Origin: Hexactinellida sp. DTS-2022
Lineage: Eukaryota > Porifera > Hexactinellida
DNA: 64,000 bases
Direction: 5' to 3'
NCBI GenBank assembly: GCA_028753945.1
Contig: JAPNXP010000016.1
Span: 1,768,001 to 1,832,000, forward strand
Shown here: positions 33,512 to 44,500 of the stretch, in pieces
Layout: each line of letters begins with the position of its first letter
Numbering within the stretch: the first letter of the stretch is position 1
Made by a program: the position numbers and the translations under genes
Notes under the pieces: model-generated
Database searches by the model: none
Seen by the model: only the letters and a program-made list of their open reading frames with translations
What the model was told of the DNA's origin: nothing

Positions 33512-34356
33512 CTATAAGAGTAATATAGTCCGACTGCAGATAGGATTCTTTTCAATAACAGCAGAATACCTGAATTACTGATCACATTTAAGCGCCTCCG
33601 TTTGATCGAAGCAAGGTGATCCACCAAAAATTATTGGGCTTGTTTTGGAATTTGATCAGAGAGGTCATCGAATAGGAACTAGAACTGCAAAAATAAGAGG
33701 TAGACTTGCAAGAAATCAAATTGAGTTTATTAAATATACTGGATTGGAGTTGAAAGATATAACAGATGAAGAATTATCGATTCGCGAAATTACGTAGTTA
33801 TCATTTCAAGAGCAATTGTTTAACAAAAGCCGGGATAAAATGCAACAGTGCTTGTCGTGGGAAAGAATAATGTGACTATATTGATTAATGCGAGTTGAAA
33901 CCGGTTAGTCAACATTGTTGTGTTTTTGAAAAAATATCGTGTGCCACCCAATTTGAATGTCTATTTCAAGAGTGAGGGGTCTTCCATTTTCTAAAAATCG
34001 TTAGATAAACAGCATTGCACATTTCATTAATTGTGCAATACTGAATGGCCATTTCATGAAATGAGCGACCTAATTTCCATTCGATGAAATGGACAATGCA
34101 ACTGCCATTACACGCATTGAGCAATTTGTTTGCTCAATGCATGAAATAGACAATTACACGGATTTATAATATGAATATTTATTGTTGTTGTTACAAAAAT
34201 AGATAAACAAATTAATGAAAATTCAAAATCAACCTAGAAGTTAGCTTTCAACGGGTAGTATTGGTAAATAAGTATGCTGAACAAAAATTTCCCATTTACA
34301 AATTTAGAATGTGGAAAACAAGTTAAAACTATGGAAATCTTATAAAGGGATGTATA

Positions 34357-34480
34357 GACGTCCCTTTCTACCATTTTCATGGTAGAAAGGGTGAGGAGTA
34401 AGGTCGCACAGCGGCCGTTAACTTGAAGTGCGTAGCACCGATCTGTCACAAAGCGACGAGACCGAAGGGCTCGTTTATTT
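34357..34480. repeat. GC mini-hairpin module, type 1, copy at 34.4 kb
   Basis: CCTTTCTACC/GGTAGAAAGG hairpin, then GGTCGCACAGCGGCC, GTGCGTAGCAC and GAGACCGAAGGGCTCG. The same chain appears inverted at 53366-53500, and pieces of it at 29560-29690 and 57075-57150. Confidence 0.6.
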
Positions 34481-34664
34481 TAAGTATATTGGCAAATCAG
34501 CTGATAAATAAATGTGGACAATTAAATGATAATAAACAGGCTGTAATTATGAGATTCACAATTATTGCAGAAGTTAAGTGCAATAGCGATCGTAATTGAC
34601 TCAGTCATTTGCAAGTATAGAAGTGATAATGTGCGAGAGTACTGGTTTATTCTATTTCAGAAAT

Positions 34665-35318
34665 TTATAAAATCAATTGAGGAATGACCCCCTTCAACTT
34701 GGTATCAAGAGATTTCATAACTTTTTCCTTTTCATTATTGAAATTTTCCTCTTGTTGACTTAGCTTGCAAATAATAATATCTACATCAATGTCATCATGA
34801 GAAATTGTTAATTTTTGCTCAGAAAGTGAACATTCATATAGTATTAAATTCATTTTACTGTCAATTTGAATACGATCCAGGCTTGTTAACATCGGTAATG
34901 CGTCGACAACTTGATGAAAGTAATCCCTCTCCTTACACACAGGATTGCTCAGTTCATTCTTAATATCATGCATCACAAGTTGAGTCAAATTAAAAAGACT
35001 ACCCAGACTAAGCAGTGAGGTTATAGAGCCTAGCTTATTCCCAGCTAATTCCAGTGTTCCAATCTGGTAGAGCTGAGAGAGAGGAGTCAGGTCAGTAATA
35101 TAATTGGAATTAAGTGCTAAGATTTGTAACGAATGCAGTTGAGATAGAGGATATATGTCTGAGATTAGGTTGTAAGATAGATCTAAGAGGATTAAAGATG
35201 AGCATAAAGAAAGAGAAGATATATCCGTGAGTTTGTGGGAGGATAAATCAAGTTCTTGTGCAAGTTCCAAGTCAAACTCTCCAGTGGAGATGCGGAGTTT
35301 ATCAGAACTCAGAGACAT
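34665..35318 (-). CDS. LRRC61: Leucine-rich repeat-containing protein 61
   Basis: Small LRR protein of unknown biochemical role. 'LRISTGEFDLELAQELDLSS' matches the family N-terminal 'SRTGEFSLESI' block. Four SDS22-type repeats follow ('LDLSSHKLTDISSL', 'LDLSYNLISDIYPL', 'LALNSNYITDLTPL', 'LELAGNKLGSITSL'), then an LRR-cap 'NPVCKERDYFHQVVDALPMLTSLDR', in the same order as the vertebrate protein. The C-terminal third is charged and likely helical. Single exon. I prefer the Met at 35318 (MSLSSDKLRIS); the ORF runs upstream to a Met at 35399, which would add 27 residues with no family counterpart. About 217 aa from the chosen start, slightly shorter than vertebrate LRRC61. Confidence 0.78.
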   Translation of the reverse strand: MSLSSDKLRISTGEFDLELAQELDLSSHKLTDISSLSLCSSLILLDLSYNLISDIYPLSQLHSLQILALNSNYITDLTPLSQLYQIGTLELAGNKLGSITSLLSLGSLFNLTQLVMHDIKNELSNPVCKERDYFHQVVDALPMLTSLDRIQIDSKMNLILYECSLSEQKLTISHDDIDVDIIICKLSQQEENFNNEKEKVMKSLDTKLKGVIPQLIL

Positions 35319-35577
35319 GGTAAAACTATTGAAAGTACAATGTATGGTATCAAATTTTGTTTCCTTAGCAAGACAACTTGTAATAAATATTACGGACATT
35401 TAGGATCACAAAAGTTCAATTAATAATTTAGAAAAGTATATTTGAAACTTTGCATAAGGGATGTTGTCATTTGGGAAGTTACTTTGTAAACACTAATTCT
35501 GTTATATAGTTTAAACAATCTCATAAATACAGGGCATAAACAAGTATCAATCACGTATGCGTATAATACATTTGTAC

Positions 35578-36301
35578 TAGGGGTGTCGACGAATCCTCAA
35601 AATATAATACCCGGTTCTCGAATCCTTTGCCAAGCTAATACCCGGATATACTCGGGTACCCGGGTATTATTTTAGAATACTTTTCAACATGCCTTTAATA
35701 AATAGTAAGATCATTGTATACACATCGAATCATGGATTTTTCAATTATGTAAGAAAGACCCGTTACCAAATTAACATAAATGATTCTTTATTTACTATCA
35801 GTATAGTAAATTAAATATGAGAAATAACAAAGAAATATTGATGTTGTTGATAAGAAAATGTTCTAACTTCTATGTATCTCTGTCTAACTAAATGTTATTC
35901 TAAAATAATCTGAAATTTTACTATTTTGCTGTAAACTTTTGAAATATCCTTTTAGAAATACTAAGGAATCTAACGATGAGTCACTCAAACTTGACCTTAA
36001 TTTAGTAATGAAGAGCCCAGCAGAAGAAAAGCTCTTTCAGCTTCTACACTGGTACACGGAATATTATAGAGGGCTTGTTCTAACAGGCTACAGGAGTATA
36101 TTATTTGATTTTGTTCCGGTTAGCTCACAAAGTTTGAATTATTTGTTCAGTGTATCGAATTCACTCTCCAAATTTTCCGAAGCCTTTTATATAATGCGCA
36201 ATACCCGGGTTATTCCTATTAAATTACCCGGGTATCGAATCTTATTCGATTTTTGGAACCGAGTATTTACCCGGGTATCTGAGAACCGGGTAACACCCCT
36301 A
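35578..36301. mobile_element. hAT-type non-autonomous element, 724 bp
   Basis: Ends TAGGGGTGTCGAC and GTAACACCCCTA agree with the general hAT TAGGGGTG consensus; flanks ATTTGTAC / ATTTTGTAC differ by one base. Repeated ACCCGG and CCCGGGTA words near both ends form subterminal inverted repeats. No transposase is readable. Confidence 0.7.
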
Positions 36302-36701
36302 ATTTTGTACGTCAGAAATGAGGCTATTAGGTGCGTGTTTTGATTATAATTTAAGTGATTAAGAGATTTCACTAATATTATCCACTCATGTTGTATTCAG
36401 CCTGTCCTAGCCGCATACCGTATTTACTCGAATAATAAACTAGGCAAATATTATTTTTTAGCCCCTCAGGAGCGATTAATTTTATCCGTCCAAACTATTG
36501 CTTCGAAGAAATAAGTTATATACCATTAACCTGTTAACCAACTCCCTTCAGGTGCTTATGTGGTGTTGATGATATTTTTCTCGGATTTTCCTACTTAGAT
36601 GTAGGTATATTTAGCATTTATTCACGAAAATTTAATTTTAAGGTAAATAAGTTATGTAAATTTCCTAACCAATATGGCAAGACTTTAATATTTTACAAGT
36701 A

Positions 36702-37036
36702 TAGTAGATGTCGGATATAAGCACACCGGTTATAAGAACATATCGGATATAAGCACACTATGTTGGAAAACGGTTGCCATATACAGAGGCGGCGCCAGGA
36801 TTTTCAGGTAGGGGAGCTTTGGGGGGGCCAGGGAGGATTTTAGGGGGGCCACACTGTACACATTGTTATTCTAGGGGGGGCCAGCCTCAAAAAGGTGGGG
36901 CCATGGCCCCCCTGGCCCCTCCTGGTTCCGCCACTGGCCATATACCCTGTATAATTTACACCGGTTATAAGAACATGTCGGTTATAAGCACATTAAGTGC
37001 AGTTCCCGACGATGTGCATATAACCGGCATCCACTG
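36702..37036. mobile_element. TA-type MITE 'GGATATAAGCAC', copy 1, split by a hAT MITE
   Basis: TAGTAGATGTCGGATATAAG...TTATAACCGG-type ends (CCGGCATCCACTG), flanked by TA. The intact relative is at 41300-41473. Confidence 0.85.
36784..36936. mobile_element. hAT-type MITE nested in the MITE at 36702
   Basis: CAGAGGCGGCGCCAGGATTT and CTCCTGGTTCCGCCACTG are inverted ends; GCCATATA flanks both sides (36776-36783, 36937-36944). The sister copy at about 41371-41380 has this site once. 153 bp. Confidence 0.92.
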
Positions 37037-37400
37037 TAGTATAAACAGTTTAACTAGACTATTCCATCCTATGTACAGATTTTACTTTCACTACGGAACC
37101 TAAAGGGATATATATATATGGAGAGTTGAAAAGGCTGTTTCAAGAAAACACAATATTATATTGCAATACATGCTTTTGATTATTTCAATTGTTACTGACG
37201 AACAAGATTACTGATATTAGCTAAAATCCTTTTTCCAGAGATTTGTTCCTATCCTAGTGTCTCGGTATAAAATATTCTATAATTGAAAGCATTTACAAGA
37301 ACAGATATGTGAAACTAACTGTACAGTCATCAAGCTACTTATGATCCTTCTAAAAATGATTACTAGAAAGCTAGCATATTAAAATATAGTACATGTGTAG

Positions 37401-40168
37401 TTAAGTGTCTGGGATCTGCTCGGAGAATTTGAAGATAACAATCAGTTTGTGGCATAGCGGGTATCCGAGTGCAAGTGCTAGCTCTTCGAGAGACTCGTAG
37501 ACATACTGTCTGGTTTCAGAATATATCTTATATTTAGTAAGCAGCTCTTCGCACGTCATTATCTCTCCGTTAAGGAACACTTTAACTTTTCTACCCTTCA
37601 CTTCTATCTGATGCACCTCCCTTAAGTAGGCTCTGTCTATGTTAATTGCCCTATAGTCGTTATCAACGTGAGATGAGAGGTCAGGACGAGATGAGGCGAT
37701 ACTGGTTAGCTCCAGGGGAATCTTTCCCTCAGGGAGTGGATGTAGGAAACCAGTTTGGATAAATGGAATTTCAACATTCTCTGTCCAATAAGGACTCAAG
37801 CAAGGAGAGCAGAATTCTATAGGCTTGTAATTAGCTTTGTATGCTAGCTTATGGTTCGGTCCATTCCAGCCCTGCAGGTAGTAATACTGTATGTCTGGGT
37901 TCTTTTCATTAAGTCCCTGTATGAACTCAATCTCCTTCAGAGAGGAGAAGACTCCTAGAGACATCTTAGAAACCTCCTTTGACATGTCATAGAAAAAGTA
38001 TACACTAACTACACCACTGAGAATAATATCTATAATCCCTATTGCTACTAATTTCCCATTGAGTCGATACTCCTGGTGAAATGTCCCATAGTTTATGTCG
38101 CCACGAGATTCTGGCTTGAGTGGAGAGTGCACAGCATGTTCTGCATAGGCCTCAGCGGTCTTAGAAGGTTTGTCGTGCTTATCTCGGTGGTAGTTGTTAT
38201 AGAGATCCACTCCCTCCTGTGTCAGTCTAGTGAGACAGGGTATTAAAGGTAGGAACTCAAGTAGGAACATACCATATTAGTTACCAATACTAGCTCTTGT
38301 ATAATCAGGGTTTCATACAGGGGGTTGTAGGGGGGACATTTCCCCCCTACTCCTTCAAGTGCCCCCCCCCTAGAAAAACCACTTACACTACGAAGTTTAA
38401 TTTATGCCCCCCCCCCCCCCCCTTAAGAACATACATATCCCAGAGTGCCCCCCTTGAGAATTTAGATAACCCAGATTGCCCCCCTTGTATGCAAATCCTG
38501 TATGAAACACTGATGATGGTTTACTTAACATCACAGTTTATTTATTTCTATTATATAACTTGGGATACTTTCCAAGACGGTTTACTTACCATCAATAACA
38601 ATGGATAATCATTCAATTGGGTATCCATGTTAATACTACTTATAGGGTGTAGTGCAGGGTTTTTTTTAAGGCCGATCTTGGTGTAAAATTTGCACCAAGA
38701 TTTTTTGGAGTTAAACCACAATTCGTGTCGGCAGCGGCCTCTGCAGTGTTGAGTTACACCAAGGCCGCGCTGAGTTACACCAATGTCTCAACCTTAAAAA
38801 ACCCTGGTGTAGTGTGTAATAGGAAGTATAAAGTGACAAAGATGGTACATAAACTGTCATGGTACGTATGGGGTACGTATAGTGGAAATGGGGTATGTAT
38901 ATGGGATATCGAATAAAGGATCATAGAATTTGCTGCAATTATGAGATTAAGATTTATCACAACGATTGATTACTTCGAATTGACTAAGGAATGTAATTAC
39001 GATTAGCGTGAATTAAACATTCGATACGATAGTAATCTTAATAGATTATCTGGTACAGTTGGTACTACACAATGGATACCATCGTTTTCCGACTACTAGT
39101 TAACAGTCTGCAGTTGCGTTACTATGGTGGTGGGACAATGCTGCACCGTCGTGGCAGCCTAGCTCGGGATTTGCGGACTGGAAATATTTAAATTATCGGC
39201 TACAGGAATATGAGAGTTTGGAGCATAAAAGATAATATGTAGTATTTGTATTTTAAATAAATTTAAAAAAAAAAATTATCATTATTATTATTAGTATTAT
39301 TATTATGAGATATCTTATATGTAGACCGTCTAGAAATAGACCAGGTTTTATTCCCTATGCATTAGTATTACCCATAAAAACAGGGCAAGTGGTCTACAGA
39401 ATTTATAGACGGTCTACAAATTTTTGGCTTATTTGTATGGGCTTTTATAGACCGTCTATTTCTAGACGGTCTACATATAAGGATGCTCTATTATTATTAT
39501 TATTATTATTAATATTATTATTATTATTATTAATATTCTATCTACCTGGCCGGCACAGTTTCAATAACGATACTATTTGGAACTTTCTTGAGAACCCTCT
39601 TAAATGTCTTGGAACTTCCGAGTTTAAACTCCTTCACTCTCACTCGTGTCTCCCAGTCGAAGCACACTAGTCTGTGCTGCAAGTTGAATCTGTACATCTT
39701 GCAGCCGCCCCTGCGGTACCACCCGTTGTTAACCAGCAGCTGGTACTGCTCCAGGGTCACAGCGTCAGGTCGCATCACTACCTCGGAGCGAGGCGCCTCG
39801 GTGTCGCAGTTAGAACAGAAGTGACGAGTAGCACCGTAGTGCCTGTGTACTAGGAAATTGTCAATATTGTTAGGAAATACTTCAGCTGATAAAGAGGGAG
39901 TGAATGGACGGGGAATTACGTGACAGACAAACTTGTCTAAGCAGTCAAAGCACCACCTCTTGAGGTCATCCATATCAGCAACTAGAGACGGTTTGTTGAT
40001 GGCTTCAAATATAGTTTGATCTAGTTTAAGACCCCCAGTGTACCTAGATACGTGCAACGAATCAACTGGATTATAGTATAATGCTAAGCATAAAAGTAAT
40101 GAGTTTGCCATACTATACGTATATAAATATGAAGCTACGCCTAAGCAATAATGAGTTTTTGATTGCAC
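37401..40168 (-). CDS. ATE1: Arginyl-tRNA--protein transferase (ATE1), two exons
   Basis: Enzyme that adds Arg to acidic N-termini in the Arg/N-degron pathway. Exon 1 is 40168-39546, donor AG|GTAGAT; exon 2 is 38226-37401, acceptor CACTAG. The join is phase 2 to phase 2 and reads '...IETVPAR-LTQEGVDLYNNY', giving 482 aa. The ATE_N domain shows the Cys pair CSNC (about 118-121), 'TLEQYQLLVNNGWYRRGG' and 'SSKTFKRVLKK'. The ATE_C domain shows 'YGTFHQEYRLNGKLVAIGIIDI', 'SSVYFFYD'-like 'VVSVYFFYD', 'SLGVFSSLKEIEFI' and 'YYLQGWNGPNHKLAYKANYKP'. The usual CCP after the Gly-Trp block is replaced by LVCFD. About 100 residues precede the Cys pair and include a hydrophobic leader 'MANSLLLCLALYY' absent from the family, so the true start may be the Met at 39973 (MDDLKRW). 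Confidence 0.88.
38306..38512. mobile_element. hAT-like MITE in the ATE1 intron
   Basis: CAGGGTTTCATACAGGGGG and AATCCTGTATGAAACACTG are inverted ends; interior C runs of up to 15. Target duplication not visible. Confidence 0.6.
38655..38806. mobile_element. hAT-type MITE in the ATE1 intron
   Basis: CAGGGTTTTTTTTAAGG and CCTTAAAAAACCCTG ends, flanks GTGTAGTG on both sides (38647-38654, 38807-38814). Contains a TTGGTGTAA...TTGCACCAA hairpin and GAGTTACACCAA repeats. 152 bp. Confidence 0.88.
39274..39540. repeat. ATT microsatellites around a palindromic repeat
   Basis: (TTA)n tracts at 39280-39303 and 39488-39540 enclose GTAGACCGTCTAGAAATAGA at 39320 and its inverse ending at 39473. The ~155-bp foldback is probably a MITE. 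Confidence 0.65.
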
Positions 40169-41299
40169 AATTTTGAATGCAATTTAGTAGTTCGCTTAAC
40201 TAATTAGATGGCAAATCTGAATAGAATAATCAATTAAACATAAATTCTGAAATTTATCATCTAAGTAATTCTCCTAATCGAGTGGCTGTACTTTCAATGT
40301 TAATTTTGTAACTGTTTCATAAACATTCTTCAATGTTATGTTAACGTTTAGTAAACGTTGACATAATTAGTTTTGGCCTCTGAAATGGCTCCCTTGGTTG
40401 ATTTTGAACATTTTTTAGTGAAAATACAACTTTATAACATGTCTAAATAGAAGTTATTGTCTAAAACGTCAATTCAAGCAAAATACACGTATTTACATCA
40501 ATTAGCACAAATCTGTTAATTAATGTAAATATGTAGTGTAAACGAGGAGCTTACTAATAAATAAATATTTGTTGTTGGAACACAATACTAGTTTCGATAA
40601 TCCAATAAAACTTGAGCATATTTGGAATAATCCAATACAATCTACAAATTAGTTGAATATATTTGGAAATTCAGAAAAAACTTAGTATTTTGGGAATTTT
40701 CTCAATAATTATAGTATGTCATTGTTATTTAGTAATCGTTCTCATTTACTAATAATAAACAAATGTGATGCAAACATGGCTGTATCACGAACTGTTCGTA
40801 ACCGCACTTTATTAAAGAGCTAAATATTTGAAAACATTGACGTAATGATCATTTAAATTGTATTTAAATAAAGTATCAAGTTACCAAATGTGTAGGTTTG
40901 CGGTTAAATCTAGAATAGATCAATACATCATAAGAGTATCTAATTACTCATACTTGCACATTATGAATAAGTTATTTGATTATGAGTCAATAAATACTAT
41001 AATTGAGTAGTTAGCAAGTAATTTAGTAGAATTATTGATAATTCGGCTAGTAATAATTACACATAATCAAAACAGAGTAATGAAAGCATTCAGATTTATT
41101 AATTCTTTAATAATTTCATTATCTTAATGAACCATTTCTTAAAAATAATTCTACCAATCAGATTAGGTACGAATTGTCGTGGTAGGAACTGTCGGACTGT
41201 AAATTTAAAATATTTCTAACAAAAGCATTTAGCACTCAAAATAAAAATAATAATTTAGATCTATTTTAGAATTAATTAATTAAGGTAGGTAGTAGAATA
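40169..41299. other. Gap with a MULE terminal-repeat remnant
   Basis: At 40590-40705 ACTTGAGCATATTTGGAATAAT, GTTGAATATATTTGG and GGGAATTTTCTCAATAAT match the right end of the two MULEs, truncated. The rest is AT-rich with no gene seen; missing 3' exons of the helical-repeat gene could hide here only if very short. Confidence 0.5.
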
Positions 41300-41473
41300 C
41301 AGTAGATGTCGGATATAAGCATACCGGTTATAAGAACATATCGGATATAAGCACACTGTGTTGGAAAACGTTTGCCATCTACCCTGTATAATTTATGTCG
41401 GTTATAAGAACATGCCGGTTATAAGCACCTTAAGTGCAGTTCCCGACGATGTGCTTATAACCGGCATCCACTG
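41300..41473. mobile_element. TA-type MITE 'GGATATAAGCAC', copy 2 (intact)
   Basis: CAGTAGATGTCGGATATAAG...CCGGCATCCACTG, flanked by TA. 174 bp. Starts 35 bp past the donor of the exon at 41897-41510. Confidence 0.85.
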
Positions 41474-41509
41474 TATTAGCAATTCGAATGTAATTAAATA
41501 GACACATAC

Positions 41510-44500
41510 CTAACGCCCAGATCGTGCTCTGACATAGAGAGAAAGAAAAAACATCCATAACCAAATATTTTCCCATGTTTCATCTTCTTCATTTGTGAAG
41601 AGATTAATTCAAAGAATTTTTTTGAAAAAAATTGCTCTCTGTCAGGTATAGACACATAACTGAGAGAAGCCATAAATGTGAAACTTCTCCATACTACTTC
41701 CACCATGGATGGGTCCCTCTTGAGACTGAGAACGACTAACTTAATTATATCTGTTTGTAAAACCGCCTGTTTAGCTACGTCTCCATAAGTTAGGGTATGC
41801 ATACCTCGCACACAAGCACAATACAATGGCCAGTCAGGTTCAGGATCTGTTGATATTGCTCTGATCAAATCCACTAACATGATGTGCATTCCATTCTCTA
41901 GAGAGAATTTTATTAATTAACTTTACAGGTATTATATAGTAGTAAATTGATTGCATAGCAACCAGGGGTACCATTGGAATGGTATATGGGATTTATCATG
42001 GGATCTTAATGGGAATATTTTCTACAAATACAAATTTTGTGAGAATGGGAAGTAAATTATAGTCCAACGGCAATCCTGAAACTTTATAACAAATGATCAG
42101 TGGAATTCTAAAGGTATTAATTGAGGAAACATTTGCACAGACAATAATAATTTGCAATGAAATTATAAAAAAAATACAATTATAAAGACACATACAAAGA
42201 TTTGGATAACAATTACTTAAGGATAAAGAAATAGACTAATATTACCTATTTACAATAAAAAAGGTATTCCCTCTAAAAATATTCTCCAACTCTGCAACTG
42301 ATTTTCCTTTAGTTTCAGGAGTCAGGATAAAGGTGACCACACAGAGTATCATGAAAATACAACTCAAGCCAAATAGGAAATACCCTCTAGGAATGGAGTT
42401 GGTAATGATAGGGTAGAGTGTAATTAGTATGAAAGAAGTCATAAAGAGGCTAAAAGTACCAATTCCAGAGACAATATATTTAATTTTGAGTGGAATTAAC
42501 TCCCCTAATAAGATATATCCAATACTACCAATGCCCAAAGTGAAAACGACACTAAAGAGAATGAAACAGAACAAGGGCCATATAACCAGATAGGGACTCC
42601 CACACACGGCTATAATGCTATAGTTAAGTTGCATATTCTGTACAACATAGGGACATGTCACATCGATAAGGAGCAGGTATATTGCCAACAACAAAAGTGC
42701 AATCGCAATGCCAATGTACGATATCAGCAGCAGAACCTTTCTACCTATCTTATCCACAAAGATGAGATTCAGAAAAGCACCAAATGTTACTGCCAATGGG
42801 TAGACAACTCCTAATATGTTTGAATCGATTTGGTCGTTAGAAAGCAATTCAGAGCTAAAGTTAGAGAGTAAGTTAATGCCAGACGACTGATGGGTCATCA
42901 TCAGTAGAATGATAGCAACAAGTGCCTTCAGATTACAAGGCTTGAAGAACAGTGATAATCTTGAAAGCATTTTCATTTGCTGATTCTTAACAATGTCTCG
43001 TAAATCATAAATCTCACTGAGAGCATCATAACTTTTGGAGCGAATTCTCTTCAATGTAAAGAGTGCTTGCTTTTCTAATCCTCTGCTTACTAAATAGGCA
43101 GGTGTATACGGGGCGAAAAATAGCAAAATGCTCTCCAGTATGCAAATTAAGGCACCTATATTTGCCAACCAAATGTAGTTTAACTTGATGCCGAGAAGGA
43201 AGACTATTAAAACTCCAAACGAAACTGCAAACCCCATGACACTGAGATGTCTCCCCCGTGTGTTCTTATTAGCTAACTCAGCAACGTATATAGGCACGAT
43301 GGGCGTGGAGAGTCCGCTTCCCAATCCCGTGACAGCTCTAGCACAGATCAGCAATTCAGGCATTCTGCTGCTTCCGAGAAGGATCCAACCTGCAGCCGAT
43401 ATGAAAGCTGCAGTAATTATCACTGGCTTCCTACCCAACCAGAACATCATCGGTATAGCGCTGAGTCCACTGATCGCTGCTGCCAGATAGAATACGCCAG
43501 AGAACAGTCCGAACTGGTAATCGTCTAACAGATTCCTTGACTTAACTTCCCGTGCTATTGGTGATGGTAAACCGAAAGAATATCCCAGCATGAAAGAAGC
43601 GATGTTGGTAGTGAGAGTGCAGTATAGAACTCTCCATTCAATATTGCATGACTGATACATTAATATTATTAATTATAATGTAATTATTGTTAAATTGACG
43701 ATTAGTTCTATTGTGATTATCTGATGTATTATAAAACAATTTCAATTTATACTCTATTTGTTATTACCGGATCTTGTGATCAGACAGTCTGGACCATTGA
43801 TATAGTTGAGCTCTAATAAGTAGATTAACTATTGGTAATCAAACTTTTTGTAACGCTTGATTTTGACATTCAGTAAAATAATGAATTGAAATATATACTA
43901 TGTACTTTAACTGAAATGAACTAAGTTTTAAACAAAGTGTATACATTTATTATTAAGTCTTTGTATGTTAATTTAGTAAAGGACAATATTAATGAGACAG
44001 AGACTTCTGCATGTTTAATCGCTACAATATGTTCGATACGAGGGCAGTTGAATTATGTGCCACAAGGACAGCTAGTTCTGAATGAAGCCGTGCAGCGATA
44101 ACAAGCAATGAGAGGGGTTAAGTTAGCTCGAGGAGTGAGACTCAATTTGTCATTCCCAAAATTTCCCCAGAAAGCTACCTTTTATTGTTTGACACTTGTT
44201 TTTTGTTTTACAAATTTGTTTTACAAATTGTAATTTTTTATTAGAACAGGTTTTTCGATATACCAATATAGATCACCCGGAACTTATTTATTGAACCAAA
44301 AACCTCTCTAAGCTAAAAATCAGTTTTGGGAACCTTCCATGCTTCCAGTCTCTTTAATCACAACGACAAATATAAGTATGGATACAAGTTCATACAATAA
44401 GTTCAATAAATAAGTTCCGGGTGATCTATATTGGTATATCGAAAAACCTGTTCTAATAAAAAATTACAATTTGTAAAACAAATTTGTAAAACAAAAAACA

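Noticed and set aside
33606..33797. Open frame of 63 codons ('KIIGLVLEFDQRGHRIGTRTAK')
   Set aside because: Reads somewhat like protein but has no Met, no acceptor that I could defend and no partner; kept as a possible transposon scrap only.
35939..36343. 134-aa plus-strand ORF
   Set aside because: Spans the right half of the hAT element at 35578-36301 and its flank; no domain and no coding bias.
39305..39670. 121-aa ORF
   Set aside because: Runs through a palindrome and ATT microsatellite into the antisense of ATE1 exon 1.
41508..41510. Joining the helical-repeat exon 41897-41510 to ATE1 exon 2
   Set aside because: The phases happen to fit, but ATE1 exon 1 fits too and supplies the missing ATE_N domain, so the fusion is not needed.
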